This document shows positions 54,825 to 64,000 of a DNA stretch of 64,000 nucleotides, piece after piece. The first letter of the stretch is position 1. Each line of letters opens with the position of its first letter. The notes under the pieces are model-generated. The model worked only from the letters and a program-made list of their open reading frames with translations, had not been told where the DNA came from and made no database searches. The stretch is from Euphorbia lathyris (taxonomy: Eukaryota; Streptophyta; Magnoliopsida; Malpighiales; Euphorbiaceae). The position numbers and the translations under genes were made by a program. The DNA lies in contig NC_088916.1 in assembly GCF_963576675.1 (NCBI RefSeq), positions 48,299,001 to 48,363,000 of the forward strand, in the 5' to 3' direction.

Positions 54825-57420
54825 AGCTATTGGTAGTACTTCCTTAATGTCTGAATATTCCAGCTATTGTCAAAGACAAGACTGTCTAAGGAAGCTATTT
54901 TGTAGGCGCCATTGTGCAGCACTGTGTGGATCTTGTATGGCCCTTCCTATGATTGACCCAGCTTCCCTTTAGTGAGCGGGGACTGCGAGGCAGCGACATC
55001 TCGGAGTACGAGGTCTCCTACCTGGAAATTGCGAGGGCGCATTTGCTTGTCATGGTAGCGCGTCAAGCTCTGCTTGTGGGTTGTGATGTGAAGTAAGGCA
55101 TTGAGACGCTCTTCCTCCAGTCTTTCTTCGGCTTCGACGAGAGCCTCGCTATTACTTACCTTATCGAAATTGCTGTATCGCGGTGATCAGAGGATTACCT
55201 CGGAAGGTGCCATAGCTTCGGCTCCATAAGTGAGGAAGAAGGCTGTCTTTCCTATTCCTAAGTGCGGAGTAGTTCGATATGACCATAACATGGAAGGGAT
55301 ATGGTCGGGCCATGCTTGCCCTTTGCCGAACAGTCGGGCTTTGATCCCGCGTAAGATAGTCCGATTACTGACTTCTGTCAAGCCATTGCTTTGGGGATGA
55401 GCGACTGATGTATATCGTCCTTTGATGCCCCAGGCCGAGCAGAAGTCATGGAACTGGGCACAGTCGAATCGTCGCCCATTATCCGTAATAAAAGAGTGAG
55501 GGACTCTGAAACGGTAGATTATTACGCGTTTAATGAAACAGATGACGTTGTCGGCAGTGATTTTGGCGATTGCTTCCACCTCTATCCATTTGGTGAAGTG
55601 ATCGATTGCGACCACTATAAAACGCTTCTGCGCTGGGGCTATGGGAAAATGACCAAGTAGGTTGATCCCCCATACGGCGAAAGGCCATGACATGATGATG
55701 CCTTTGAAAGGTGCCGCCGGGGCATGGTAGGTGTTCGCGTGAACTTGGCATGCCTGACAATTGCGCACTATTTTAACGGCGTCGGAGTCCATTGTTTGCC
55801 AATAGAGTCCTTGAAGCTGGGCCTTCTTCGCGATAGATCGTGCACCTTGGTGCGAACTGGAGACCCCTTGGTGTATTTCTTTTAGATAGTGGTCCCCTTC
55901 CTCCTCTGAGATACACTTCAGCCATGGCTGGCAAGACGCTATGCGGTATAGGATGCCGTCATAAATGGCGTATCGCCATGACCGTCGCACTATGAGGGAT
56001 GCCTGAGTCTTATCTTCCGGAAGGGTTCTATTTTGCAGGAAATTAATTATGTCACTGCGCCATCCCGAGGTTGCCGCATTAGCTTGGTGTATCTGCAGCG
56101 AACACTCTGCCTTGATAGCGGGGGTGGGTGAAATTTCTATCAGGGTATTCAGGTCGGTGGATTGTTCTCCCGCTGCGAGGGCGGCTATGCCGTCTGCCTC
56201 CTCATTCTCTTCTCGTGGAATCAGAATTAGGGTGAATGTAACCCCTTTGCTTGTGAGATCGTGGAGGAGGGTCTTTGCTAGTTCCAAATATAGGCACATA
56301 GTGGGGTCCTTGGCCTTGTAAGGGCCATTGACATGGCATACGATGAGTTTAGATTCTGAATATATCGTTAAGTGGCCCTTCACTAAAGTTTTGGCCAATC
56401 TAAGAGCTGATATCAAAGCCTCATACTCTGCCTGATTATTCGTGGTCGGAAAGTTGAGTCGAATGGTATACCGTAGGTGGACATTATGTGGTCCCCGGAT
56501 AGCGATTCTGGCATCTGCTCGCCCTGGGCCACATGACCCGTCCACACTCATGGACCATTGGTTGACGTCGCTATTGTCCGTGTTTGGAGCGAAGTTGGTA
56601 GTCGTTCGGTCGACATTCATGGATCCGGTGAATTCCAAGAGAAAATCAGAGAGCATTTGTGCTTTAATTGTTGTTCGAGCTTCAAAGCGTATGTCGAACT
56701 ACAAGAGGCGGATAGACTAGTTAGTAATACTCCCGGAGACCTCGGGCAGTTGCCTTCTTTAGTGGGTAGTTTGTTTTGACGATCATTGTATGAGCTTAGA
56801 AGTATGGCCGCAGGCGTTTCGATGCTTGTGATGTGGCGAACAGAGCTTTTTTGATTTCCGAATACCGGATCTTAGCTCCCTTGAGTACCTTGCTCAAGAA
56901 AAAGATAGGGAATACTTTGCCGCCCTCCGTTTGAGTGAGTGCCATTGCGACTGCCTCTTCTACGACGGTGAAGTAGAGATGGATGCCCCTTCCTGGTTTT
57001 GGAGCCGAAAGTAACGGTGGAGTGGTGAGGAAGATTTTGATGGCATCAAAAGCCGCTGGAAATTCATCGACCATGTGAAAGGGTGCTCCTTCTTGATTTC
57101 TTTGTAGAAAGGGAGGCATCACTGTGCCGAGCAGGAGATAAATCGTCCTAAGGTGATAAGGCGCCCATTAAACTTTTGCACATCTCGGAGGTTGCGGGGT
57201 GCCTTCATTACCAAGATTGCCTCGATTTTTGTCGGGTTGGGCTCGATCCCTTTCTCTGATACCACACAGCCGAGGAACTTGCCTGACCGGATGCCGAAGA
57301 AGCATTTTTGTGGATTAAGCTTGAGGTTGAAGTCTCGAAATATGCTAAAAACTTCTGCCAGATCTCGTAGGTGATCTCGTTCTTCGGTGCTGAGAACGAC
57401 CATGTCATCAATGTAGACTT
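54825..57420 (-). pseudogene. pol: Tat-type Pol: RT (C-terminal), RNase H, archaeal RNase H, integrase
   Basis: Minus strand. RT catalytic YIDD (57415-57404) then DLAEVFSIFRDFNLKLNPQK and KCFFGIRSGKFLGCVVSEKG; connection/RNase H with SAPKPGRGIHLYFTVVEEAV (about 57000); after a gap the archaeal-type RNase H with SVDGSCGPGRADARIAIRGP, NNQAEYEALISALRLA and EENEEADGIAALA; integrase zinc domain with HQGARSIAKKAQ and CQACQ; catalytic residues in VVAIDHFTKWIEVEA, FITDNGRRF and NGLTEVSNRTI; C-terminal GDLVLRDVAAS. Lesions: frameshifts near 57120 and 56750, TGA at 55185 (inside EVIL-SPRYSNFDK), TAG near 54950. The N-terminal RT, protease and gag are missing beyond the Sirevirus insertion. Confidence 0.9.
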
Positions 57421-58782
57421 TGTTGGTCCCGTGTAACGTGATAGGATTAGTTCCAAGGGGGGGTTAGGAAATAATATAACTTTTTCGCTTAATAATGCTG
57501 ACTTAATTAAATGTTTGATAATTTAAATTCAGTTTCAGGTCAGCAGTGCTGAGTGTGGTGTGAGACAGCTTTAATCAGATACTGACTAGAGCTGTTTCAG
57601 TTGTGAGTTGGGAAGTAACACTTAGGTCAGTTTCCAACTCAGCACTTAGATTACTCGGCGTCAGCTTGTACAGATTATTTACTGAGTAATTTTAAGTAAG
57701 CAACACATACATATATATCAAGAGAAAGGGTTAGAGATTACTCAGCAGACTTATCCTGGTTCGGCCTCTCCGCCTACGTCCAGTCCCCAGAATCCCTCCG
57801 GGCTTTTTCAATCCACTATTGAGCTCTTTAAAGGTAGAGCACAAACCGTTTACAATAGCAACTGAGTATGCAAGAGTACCTTCCTCTATTCGTCTACTCA
57901 ATCCTATCTACCACTGAACACTATAACTGAGTATTCAGATTTTCTCTACCACTGAGTACTATAACCGAGTACTCATCTTCACTCTTCTAACCTTTATAAT
58001 TGATATAAGATTGTTCTCAAAAAACGAAGAACACTTTAGATGAATAAAATTCACTCTAGACTTTTACACAATGATTGGAATTTGGTGTAAGAACTTGCTT
58101 TTTCTATTCAGACAGCTTCTCTTTTGGATTTTTGACTTAGTGAAGATTTTGCTTGTCTATATATCTCTTGTGTTTTCTTGCAATGACCCAAGTGATGAAC
58201 TTGTCCATTTATAGTGAATTCTGAAGCTTCAATGATTTGAATTCCGACATATCCGTTAAGGGTAAACGGTCTTCTTTCGTCATTAATTGAACAGCTTCCA
58301 GAATTGCAAGCCAATCCTGTCTTCTATTTTTACCAGATGCCAGGTTTGCCAGTTTCATCTTCTTGCGCCAGGTTTGTCTTCTTGCCAAAAGTCAGACGGT
58401 CGATGCATCTCGAAAAGGTCCTTAAGATTGATTTTCGAGGCTTCTGATTTGTGTCAGACCTTGTCTCCCAAGTTGACGGATCATTGATGCTGACTTAGTT
58501 GTTACTCAGCTTGACTCAGCGACTTCACCTTCAAGCTTCTCTGAAGAAGACATTTCTTTCGTAAAGCTGAGTTCGTTCTACTCAGCTTCTACTGTGTGAC
58601 TTGCTCATGCTGACTTTGTTCTGTCTTTCTTTTATAGACTTTCAGTTCCTGTTCTCGTTGGTCAACTTACTCAACATTGAACAAACTCATTAGTACAATT
58701 AAATCAAAGCACTTAAATTTAATTGTTTTAATCGTGGGAATAATTTTGTCAAATCAAAATCATGTGGAAAGGTGTTTCAACA
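57421..58782 (-). repeat. 3' LTR of the second Sirevirus
   Basis: 1362 bp. On the minus strand it begins TGTTGAAACACCTTTCCACA and ends CGGGACCAACA. It carries a TATA-like CTATAAATGGAC (about 58202-58213) and two copies of the conserved hairpin region (57911-57938 decayed; 57951-57976 well kept). Confidence 0.9.
57951..57976 (-). other. Conserved Sirevirus LTR hairpin
   Basis: On the minus strand ATGAGTACTCGGTTATAGTA followed by CTCAGT: the same loop (CGGTTAT) and a stem shortened by one base pair compared with 18564-18590. Confidence 0.8.
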
Positions 58783-58797
58783 AACTCCCCCATTTTG
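58783..58797 (-). other. Polypurine tract of the second Sirevirus
   Basis: CAAAATGGGGGAGTT on the minus strand immediately before the LTR start TGTTGAAAC. Confidence 0.85.
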
Positions 58798-59269
58798 ATG
58801 TTGGCAAAAGTATTCAATTACGGAACTCAGTGTTGAGGTTCCCCATGATAGTTGACCTTTTCTATTTTCTTGAAATTACTCCCCCGTAAGGGTTGCATCT
58901 TACTGACTTAGTTCAATTCTAAACCTTCTAAGATTTAATCGGAGTGGGCCTAAGGTCAACTTTCAGAATTAGGTCAATACTTGGAACATTTAGTCATTTA
59001 CTTAGTTTAGGTATCAGAGTTGGATTTATTTATCAGAGTTTTGGCATACTGAGTATATTTTACTTGTTTAATTTTTATGTTCACAAGTTTTAAGTTGTTG
59101 CTCAATGAGTAGTTACATGACATAGATCAGCATATAAACACAGCAAGTAAGCATCGCATATATAAAGACAGTTTGGATAAAAGATGCTTATATAGATAGT
59201 CAGCTCAAACAAAGATAAAACATGCCACATACAAAATTACAAGGCTCAAGCTAAGTTCAGTTCTATATT
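58798..59269 (-). other. Spacer between third ORF and 3' LTR
   Basis: No gene; AT-rich with several ACTGAGT/ACTCAGT words typical of this Sirevirus family. Confidence 0.6.
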
Positions 59270-60060
59270 TTATTTCTTGATATTGGCTTGAACTTGGTTA
59301 GATTTGGCTTTAGGCTTTGCTGTCCTTTGTTGCTGACTTTGATTGCCTGGGACAGCAGAAGTTGAACCAGGCTTCTGCTGAGTTCCGTCAGCTAGCTGCT
59401 TAGCTTTATCTTTCTCCCCCATTTTGCCAGCATCATTGGACGAAAGGGGAGGAGCATAGAATGTCCCCTGTTGAACAGCACGAGTCAGTATGGTGGAATA
59501 CTATTGCATGTGACTCGTACTTTCTTGAAGACACTTAAAGACCTCCATTCGAGCAGCCATACTTGAAGAGGAGATGTTAATGTGTGCACTGAACATACTG
59601 AGTAAATACTCCAGAGACTTCCCAATCCAAGTAATCGAGTCCGTCATCTGTGCATAGGATTGATAGTACATCCTGAGCAGTGAAGAATCATACGAATGAC
59701 GCTGAGCATTAATGTGCCTAACATGCACAAGTGTTGATCGAGTGCAGTGCAGAATATCATTGGTCTTTACTTGGTCAGTGTCCATTTCCTCTTTGCTCAG
59801 GTTGAGTAGGCGAATGGCTTCACCAATCTGTTCAATGGAGCATTGAGAGGTGGAGGAGATAAGCTCACGAGCCCCGGTTAGCTCGGCAGTCAGCTAGTTG
59901 AAATGTTGAGTAACTTCAGCAGAAGTTGCAGATGATGAGTTCGCAACAGATAGGGCATTGATTTTCCCTTCGATGGAGTCCATGTGATTCACCATCATTA
60001 GCTAAAGTTCCGCCAGTCTGACCGTGAATTCTTGCTTGGGCTGCTGAGAAACCAAGGAGG
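59270..60060 (-). pseudogene. Sirevirus third ORF, C-terminal part
   Basis: Minus-strand frame from MTSLVSQQPKQEFTVRL through ELISSTSQCSIEQIGEAIRL, EEMDTDQVKTNDILHCTRST, RMYYQSYAQMTDSITWIGKS and SSMAARMEVFKCLQESTSHM, to a basic tail (KDKAKQLADGTQQKPGS, TAKPKAKSNQ) and TAA at 59272. Predominantly helical and polar, with a likely coiled coil; no membrane segment. In-frame stops near 60001, 59896 and 59501. It supplies the half missing from the first Sirevirus (24522-25647); together they suggest a nuclear-type, coiled-coil accessory protein rather than an envelope. Function unknown. Confidence 0.65.
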
Positions 60061-60065
60061 TCATA

Positions 60066-60413
60066 ACAGCTTGGATATCTCGTAGCGTTCGCACCTGGTT
60101 TGTTTCCCAAACAATTCCTTTAGGTGCATGATGATGGAATATGCATTCATCTCCTCATGTTGCCTTTGTAATTCCGATGTCATCGATGCAAGTATGATGC
60201 ATCCGGCATGATCGTCATCAACCTTGTGCTTCTGATAAGCATCAATTTCCTCGATGGGAGCATCATCTTCAGGGACAGGGGTATCGGTGTATCAAGTACA
60301 TACCCAATTTTCTCGAACTTCAAAACAATTTTGAGGTTGCGAAACCAGTCGGTGAAGTTTGAACCATTCAGTTTGTTATCGGTAAAAATGTTTTGCAGAT
60401 TGGTTTTAGTCAT
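60066..60413 (-). pseudogene. gag: Copia Gag, N-terminal fragment
   Basis: Starts MTKTNLQNIFTDNKLNGSNF at 60413, then TDWFRNLKIVLKFEKIGYVL and DTPIP, the UBN2-type Gag start of a copia lineage distinct from Sireviruses. After a frameshift near 60290 it continues as DAYQKHKVDDDHAGCIILAS and LFGKQTRCERYEISKL. It breaks into Sirevirus sequence at about 60066. The ATG follows a leader of about 1.8 kb after the PBS. Confidence 0.85.
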
Positions 60414-60629
60414 GATTTTAAGAGTGTGTGTTTAAACAAAACCTGAGAGTGAGAAAGAGTAAACGCATGTCATTCATTTGCTTTAAAGTATAACAATCTA
60501 AAATTATAGGCCTTTTAATTTATTTCAGATTGCTCCCACTATTTTGCCAAATTAATAGCCCTCCATATTAATTCGAAGAATTTCACAAATCCTTTAGTGA
60601 GCTAGGATCCTAACTCCTGAGATTTCGCC

Positions 60630-60904
60630 TTGAGTTTACTCAACAAGCTAGTCTCATTCATTAGGTAGATTCATATGATCAATCACATCTCTAATGTGAT
60701 TCCTAGGTTATTGGGTTACTAACCACATTAGTAACTAATATGCTATTCACATTAATCCCAACCATCTTGCCCATTAGTTTATGACAACATGAGTTTACTC
60801 ATCCAATTATCATAATCTAATTTAAGTATTACCCCATATTCATGAAAGAACGATTTTCGATAATTCAGGTGTTACCATAAGACCCCGAGCTTGAGTTTAC
60901 TCAA
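60630..60904. repeat. Three copies of the hairpin word WTGAGTTTACTCAW
   Basis: TTGAGTTTACTCAA at 60630-60643 and 60891-60904, ATGAGTTTACTCAT at 60789-60802. The outer pair changes from T-A to A-T while remaining paired. Confidence 0.75.
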
Positions 60905-61729
60905 CAACCCAAAGGCCCCCAGTACTGCCGGCTGAATTATAATATTAGGGAGGGGCAACCGATTTTAATAACTTGCTTATTTACTTAACTTTTTAATGAG
61001 GGATTTTATTTTAGGTCTCATAATCTAACTTAGTCTTGATTTGCTTTAGCATACATCAGACACATACATTCACATACATTGGCGTTATGGACATATCATC
61101 TAAATTATTCCGTCGTCGAGCCAGAGACGGAATAAAAAGGGCAAACCTAAGGAAATACTAACTATTACATATTTCTCTTTAGGTCCTCCGTCTTCTCCAT
61201 GGCGACTTGAAATTACATATTAATTTCTACACTACTAAAGAAAACTTCAACTGAATTGAAGGGAATTAGATGAGAGGAGAAATTACAATAGATAGTAGAT
61301 AGGCAGGACTCGCAGGCCCTATTTCAAAAATACCAAAAGACTAAAAGAGGGTCCAAATATGTCCATAACTCCAAACATGCATAGACTCAATTAAATAAAT
61401 TTAATTGGTTGATTACATAACTATCTTATGTAATATTTATGTTAATCACATTAACTTAACAAATTAACTTTCATCCAATTTTACTTCTAATAGTTTCGTA
61501 TCCTTTTATATTAAACTTTTAGGTTAATATAACTATACAAAACTTTAATTATGTATGTTCCAATTATTTAGATTTTAATTCATTTAACATTTTGATTTAC
61601 AAATTGGTAAAACAAACTTTTAAACAAATTTTCATTCGATAATCAAGAACAGAAAACTATCAATTTCTGAAATATATATATATTCAAATATAAAACGATT
61701 TTAAACCATTTAAAATCAAGTGGGTATCG

Positions 61730-61883
61730 GGCCGGGCCCGAGAGTGGGCCGCTGCCGATTGGCAGCGGCCCTTAGGGCGCGCGGGACGCCGCTGCCTTGC
61801 GGCAGCGGCGCCCCAGCGCTGCACGCAGCTGCTGCCGCGAGGCAGCAGTCGCGCCGCGAGGCGCGACTTGGGCTGCTGTCGCG
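61730..61883. other. GC-rich island of four consecutive perfect hairpins
   Basis: In an otherwise AT-rich leader. Hairpin 1: GGGCCGCTGCC (61746-61756), loop GATT, GGCAGCGGCCC (61761-61771). Hairpin 2: CGCCGCTGCC (61787-61796), loop TTGC, GGCAGCGGCG (61801-61810). Hairpin 3: CTGCTGCC (61829-61836), loop GCGA, GGCAGCAG (61841-61848). Hairpin 4: GTCGCGCC (61848-61855), loop GCGA, GGCGCGAC (61860-61867). All stems are fully complementary and all loops are four bases. Confidence 0.95.
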
Positions 61884-62226
61884 TTATTTTTTTTATATAT
61901 ATATATATCAGGTTTTTAAAACGGTTTTAAAAACGATTTTCAGAAATAGGAAAAACTACAATAGGTTTCCGTTTTATCTTTAGTATTAATAAAACTGATT
62001 TTATTAACCTAACTATAAAACTAATAGATTTTGTTATAATGATTATCAACCGAAATAATTAGGAACATATGCATAATCAATTTTAATTAACAATTAATTA
62101 AAACTTATTTATCCTTAGGATTAATTAATCAAAACTATTTGTTAATTAATCCTAACCATAAATATTTATTCAATCCTATTGAAAAACTTCTAAATTTTCA
62201 TATATGAAATAACGGATTTAACGATG

Positions 62227-62238
62227 GCTCTGATACCA
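62227..62238 (-). other. PBS, complementary to initiator tRNA-Met
   Basis: GCTCTGATACCA on the plus strand, i.e. TGGTATCAGAGC on the minus strand, one base from the LTR end CCTTCA. Confidence 0.9.
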
Positions 62239-62239
62239 C

Positions 62240-64000
62240 TGAAGGAAATTAAGGCTAAGGTATAGTAGCGGAAATATAAATTTTTTAGCCTACTTCCTTT
62301 TAACCATAGGATCCGTTAATCGTTATTTCATATAAAGAGGGATAAGAAGGAATACCTTTTGAAGAACAATCTACCGTTGTTAAAGAAGTGCCCACAATTC
62401 TTCTCCGAGTTCCCAAGCACGAAGTATAACACGGTGAGGTTAAGTTAGAATCAACCGTATGAGATGCAACCAAAATAGATTGCCTCTAATTAACCAACAC
62501 AAGATCAAAGAGAAAAGGAGATGAATGAAATTAATCAATCGACGGAAGCCGTATGAATTCTTGTCCACGAACTAGGGGATGCGAATTCACTTTCTCTCTC
62601 TAATTGTCTATTTCGAAAATCACAATAAGGGGAGGGGTTAGGCTTAGTCGAAATTCACTTAGTAGGGGGGTATATATAATAACTTGTATCTAAACCCTAG
62701 TTAGATAGGAATAGGTTACTTAATAGGAATTCAATTCGGAATAAGATTCCCAATTATTATCTTATAATATATCTAATATATCTAGGATAATAATAAATAA
62801 CCTAATTGGAGAATAATAGGAGTATATTAATCTAATTAAAACTCCTAACTTAATTATCTCTTAATTAATTTAATTCACAAACCTAATCAAATTAGGATTA
62901 ATGGAATTAAAATATTTCCTAACTTATTATATATAAATTTCGGCCTCCCCTAATTAAATGGGCCTTACTGGGCTCATTTGGGCTTCCATCTATTAATGAC
63001 ATCCATCTCTCTTTTGGTTCCAAGTCTTATGTGTGATCCATTAGGTTCTTACTACTTCTGACCGTATGCAACTATTAAATTAATTTCTTCAAGAATTATA
63101 TTTAATCCTTGCATAACGGAATGATGTACTGAGTATGTTATTGGCAAGTCTGTAATCATTCCCCTAGAGTCCGTTAAGAAGACAGGTTTATTCTGTCGTT
63201 AACCCTTCCGTATTAGTTACAGTATAATTCGATCCTTTATCAACTACATCCTTGAACTGAATCTTATGACTATGGGTGACGTCAAGTCACATATAGCGAG
63301 ACGTTCGTTTTACTTGTATAGGCCGAGTCAACTCAAATAGATAGGTTAAGTGAAATCTGTATTTCTTACTCTTAAGCTATCACCTTGCAAGGATTTAGAG
63401 TCGAGTCTTACACAAGCGATCCTTGGATGTATCTCCCATTAATCGGGAGTGATAAATGCTCAATCCAATGTATAACTACCCTGACATTACCTCTTGTGAC
63501 ACCCAACCTTTGCAGTTCACACCCCAGAGTCATCTCTGTTAAGGATCGTGGGACCGCAGGATCAAAGTCTCACATTCAGTAATTCAGGATGACCAATTAA
63601 CATTCCTTTGAGTCTGAGGATTAGTTATACCTATTAATACCAATGAGATGAACAGGTGACAAGGATGAATCTACCCATCCTGTTATCTCAAATCGGATCC
63701 CCAATCCTAATGAACGACGTTTCATCGGATCTATGTAACTGTCCAGATATCTATATATATGAAGCTTGTGAGATCAGCTTTCTGTCGGACAGAAGACATT
63801 GTTACATACAAGTCTCAACAGTGATATATCAATCCTAAACATATCACTTGACTTGGGGTGGTTTTAAGTTTATTAGTTTATTATAAAGTTTTGTCTCACT
63901 TTATGCTTGTATGAACACTTTATAATCACTTTAAACAAACTTACGGATTTTCTTTTATTAGACTTTATTTAGTGCTTAAAAGGGATTGCCTTTATATAGT
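62240..64000 (-). repeat. 5' LTR of the copia element (partial, runs off the window)
   Basis: On the minus strand it ends TTAGCCTTAATTTCCTTCA. More than 1760 bp, no coding frame. TATATATA-rich blocks near 62670 and 62930 are candidate promoter positions. The outer border is outside the window. Confidence 0.7.

Larger units (their letters stand above)
49661..57420 (-). mobile_element. Tat-lineage Ty3/gypsy element, 3' half, with antisense genes
   Basis: Read on the minus strand: RT (from YIDD at 57415), RNase H, a second archaeal-type RNase H, integrase (to about 54830), 80-81 bp tandem array (54775-54070), two genes in the opposite orientation (53795-50423), polypurine tract (about 49936-49915) and 3' LTR (49914-49661). 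The second RNase H and the antisense genes between pol and 3' LTR are characteristic of the Tat lineage. The 5' half is cut off by the Sirevirus at 57421 and is not found in the window. Confidence 0.8.
57421..60065 (-). mobile_element. Second Sirevirus, 3' part only
   Basis: Minus-strand element: third ORF C-terminal half (60060-59270), spacer, PPT and 3' LTR (58782-57421). It is inserted two codons upstream of the YIDD of the Tat RT. At its 5' side it is truncated and fused within about 60060-60072 to gag of another copia element. Diverged from the first Sirevirus but collinear with it. Confidence 0.85.
60414..62226 (-). other. Long untranslated leader of the copia element
   Basis: No coding frame. 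It contains three copies of a short inverted repeat (60630-60643, 60789-60802, 60891-60904) and a GC-rich hairpin island (61730-61883). The rest is AT-rich. Confidence 0.65.
60066..64000 (-). mobile_element. Ty1/copia element, 5' end (LTR, PBS, long leader, gag start)
   Basis: Minus strand, running off the window: LTR from beyond 64000 to 62240, PBS 62238-62227, leader 62226-60414, gag from 60413, truncated at about 60066. LTR longer than 1.7 kb and leader of 1.8 kb are characteristic of the large copia lineages (Tork/Angela-like), but I assign no lineage. Confidence 0.75.

Noticed and set aside
61720..61983. GC-rich block as a CpG island or coding exon
   Set aside because: The open frame is very alanine/arginine-rich because of the hairpins, and the block lies in a retrotransposon leader; no promoter or gene follows.
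62222..62240. tRNA gene
   Set aside because: The tRNA-Met complementarity is only the 12 base primer binding site; no tRNA body is present. The same holds for 19081 and 42357.

Overview
This window looks like a stretch of repeat-rich, probably pericentromeric or otherwise heterochromatic, nuclear DNA from a flowering plant. The evidence is a set of plant-typical transposon families (Athila- and Tat-like Ty3/gypsy elements, Sirevirus and other Ty1/copia elements, MULEs with 9-10 bp target duplications, a Stowaway MITE, a PIF/Harbinger-like element) and plant-type introns in the transposon-borne genes. I see no intact host gene, no rRNA or tRNA gene and no CRISPR. Almost every coding region is a transposon gene carrying stops or frameshifts.

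Layout. (1) 1-12045 is the 3' part of a large gypsy-like unit. A minus-strand plant-mobile-domain (PMD) gene with its own TATA box, exon 1 and a minisatellite-filled intron lies at 358-2052. It is followed by a 43-45 bp tandem array and by an LTR-like region with promoter and PBS-like site. The array is split by a non-autonomous Athila-like element (2691-9270) that has two LTRs plus a third, inverted, truncated LTR. (2) 12045-26735 is one decayed copia reverse transcriptase/RNase H region cut into four pieces by a MULE-type element (12202-13618), a second TIR element (13799-14918) and a non-autonomous LTR element (15213-25886). The last of these is itself split by a Sirevirus (17744-25776). 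Target duplications and the reading frame close up across the insertions. (3) 27004-30232 holds three DNA transposons: a PIF-like foldback element with an A-rich and a T-rich arm, a Stowaway, and a MULE MITE. (4) 30233-37938 is a complete 7.7 kb MULE with a perfect 9 bp target duplication. It carries a DUF1985/Ulp1-type protease gene on the plus strand and a MuDR-type transposase on the minus strand (both broken), three clusters of TTCGCGAA-like motifs and a 26 bp tandem array. (5) 37939-49660 contains related MULE MITEs with perfect 9 bp duplications, a decayed Sirevirus-like LTR and a nearly complete copia element (42209-47659) with a further MITE inside its 3' LTR. (6) 49661-57420 is the 3' half of a Tat-lineage gypsy element on the minus strand: RT-RNase H-archaeal-type RNase H-integrase, an 80-81 bp tandem array, two plus-strand (antisense) genes with their own TATA box, a polypurine tract and an LTR. 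(7) 57421-60065 is the 3' end of a second Sirevirus, inserted next to the YIDD codons of the Tat reverse transcriptase. It is fused at its other end to the gag of another minus-strand copia element (60066-64000+). The leader of that element holds a GC-rich island of four consecutive perfect hairpins.

How the parts relate: the accessory genes (PMD, Ulp1-like protease, Transposase_28-like antisense gene, Sirevirus third ORF) are all cargo of transposons. The two Sirevirus copies carry different halves of the same third ORF. The most interesting material is this cargo together with the structured non-coding DNA around it (hairpin islands, TTCGCGAA clusters, repeated palindromes). All family assignments come from motif recognition by eye; no database search was run.
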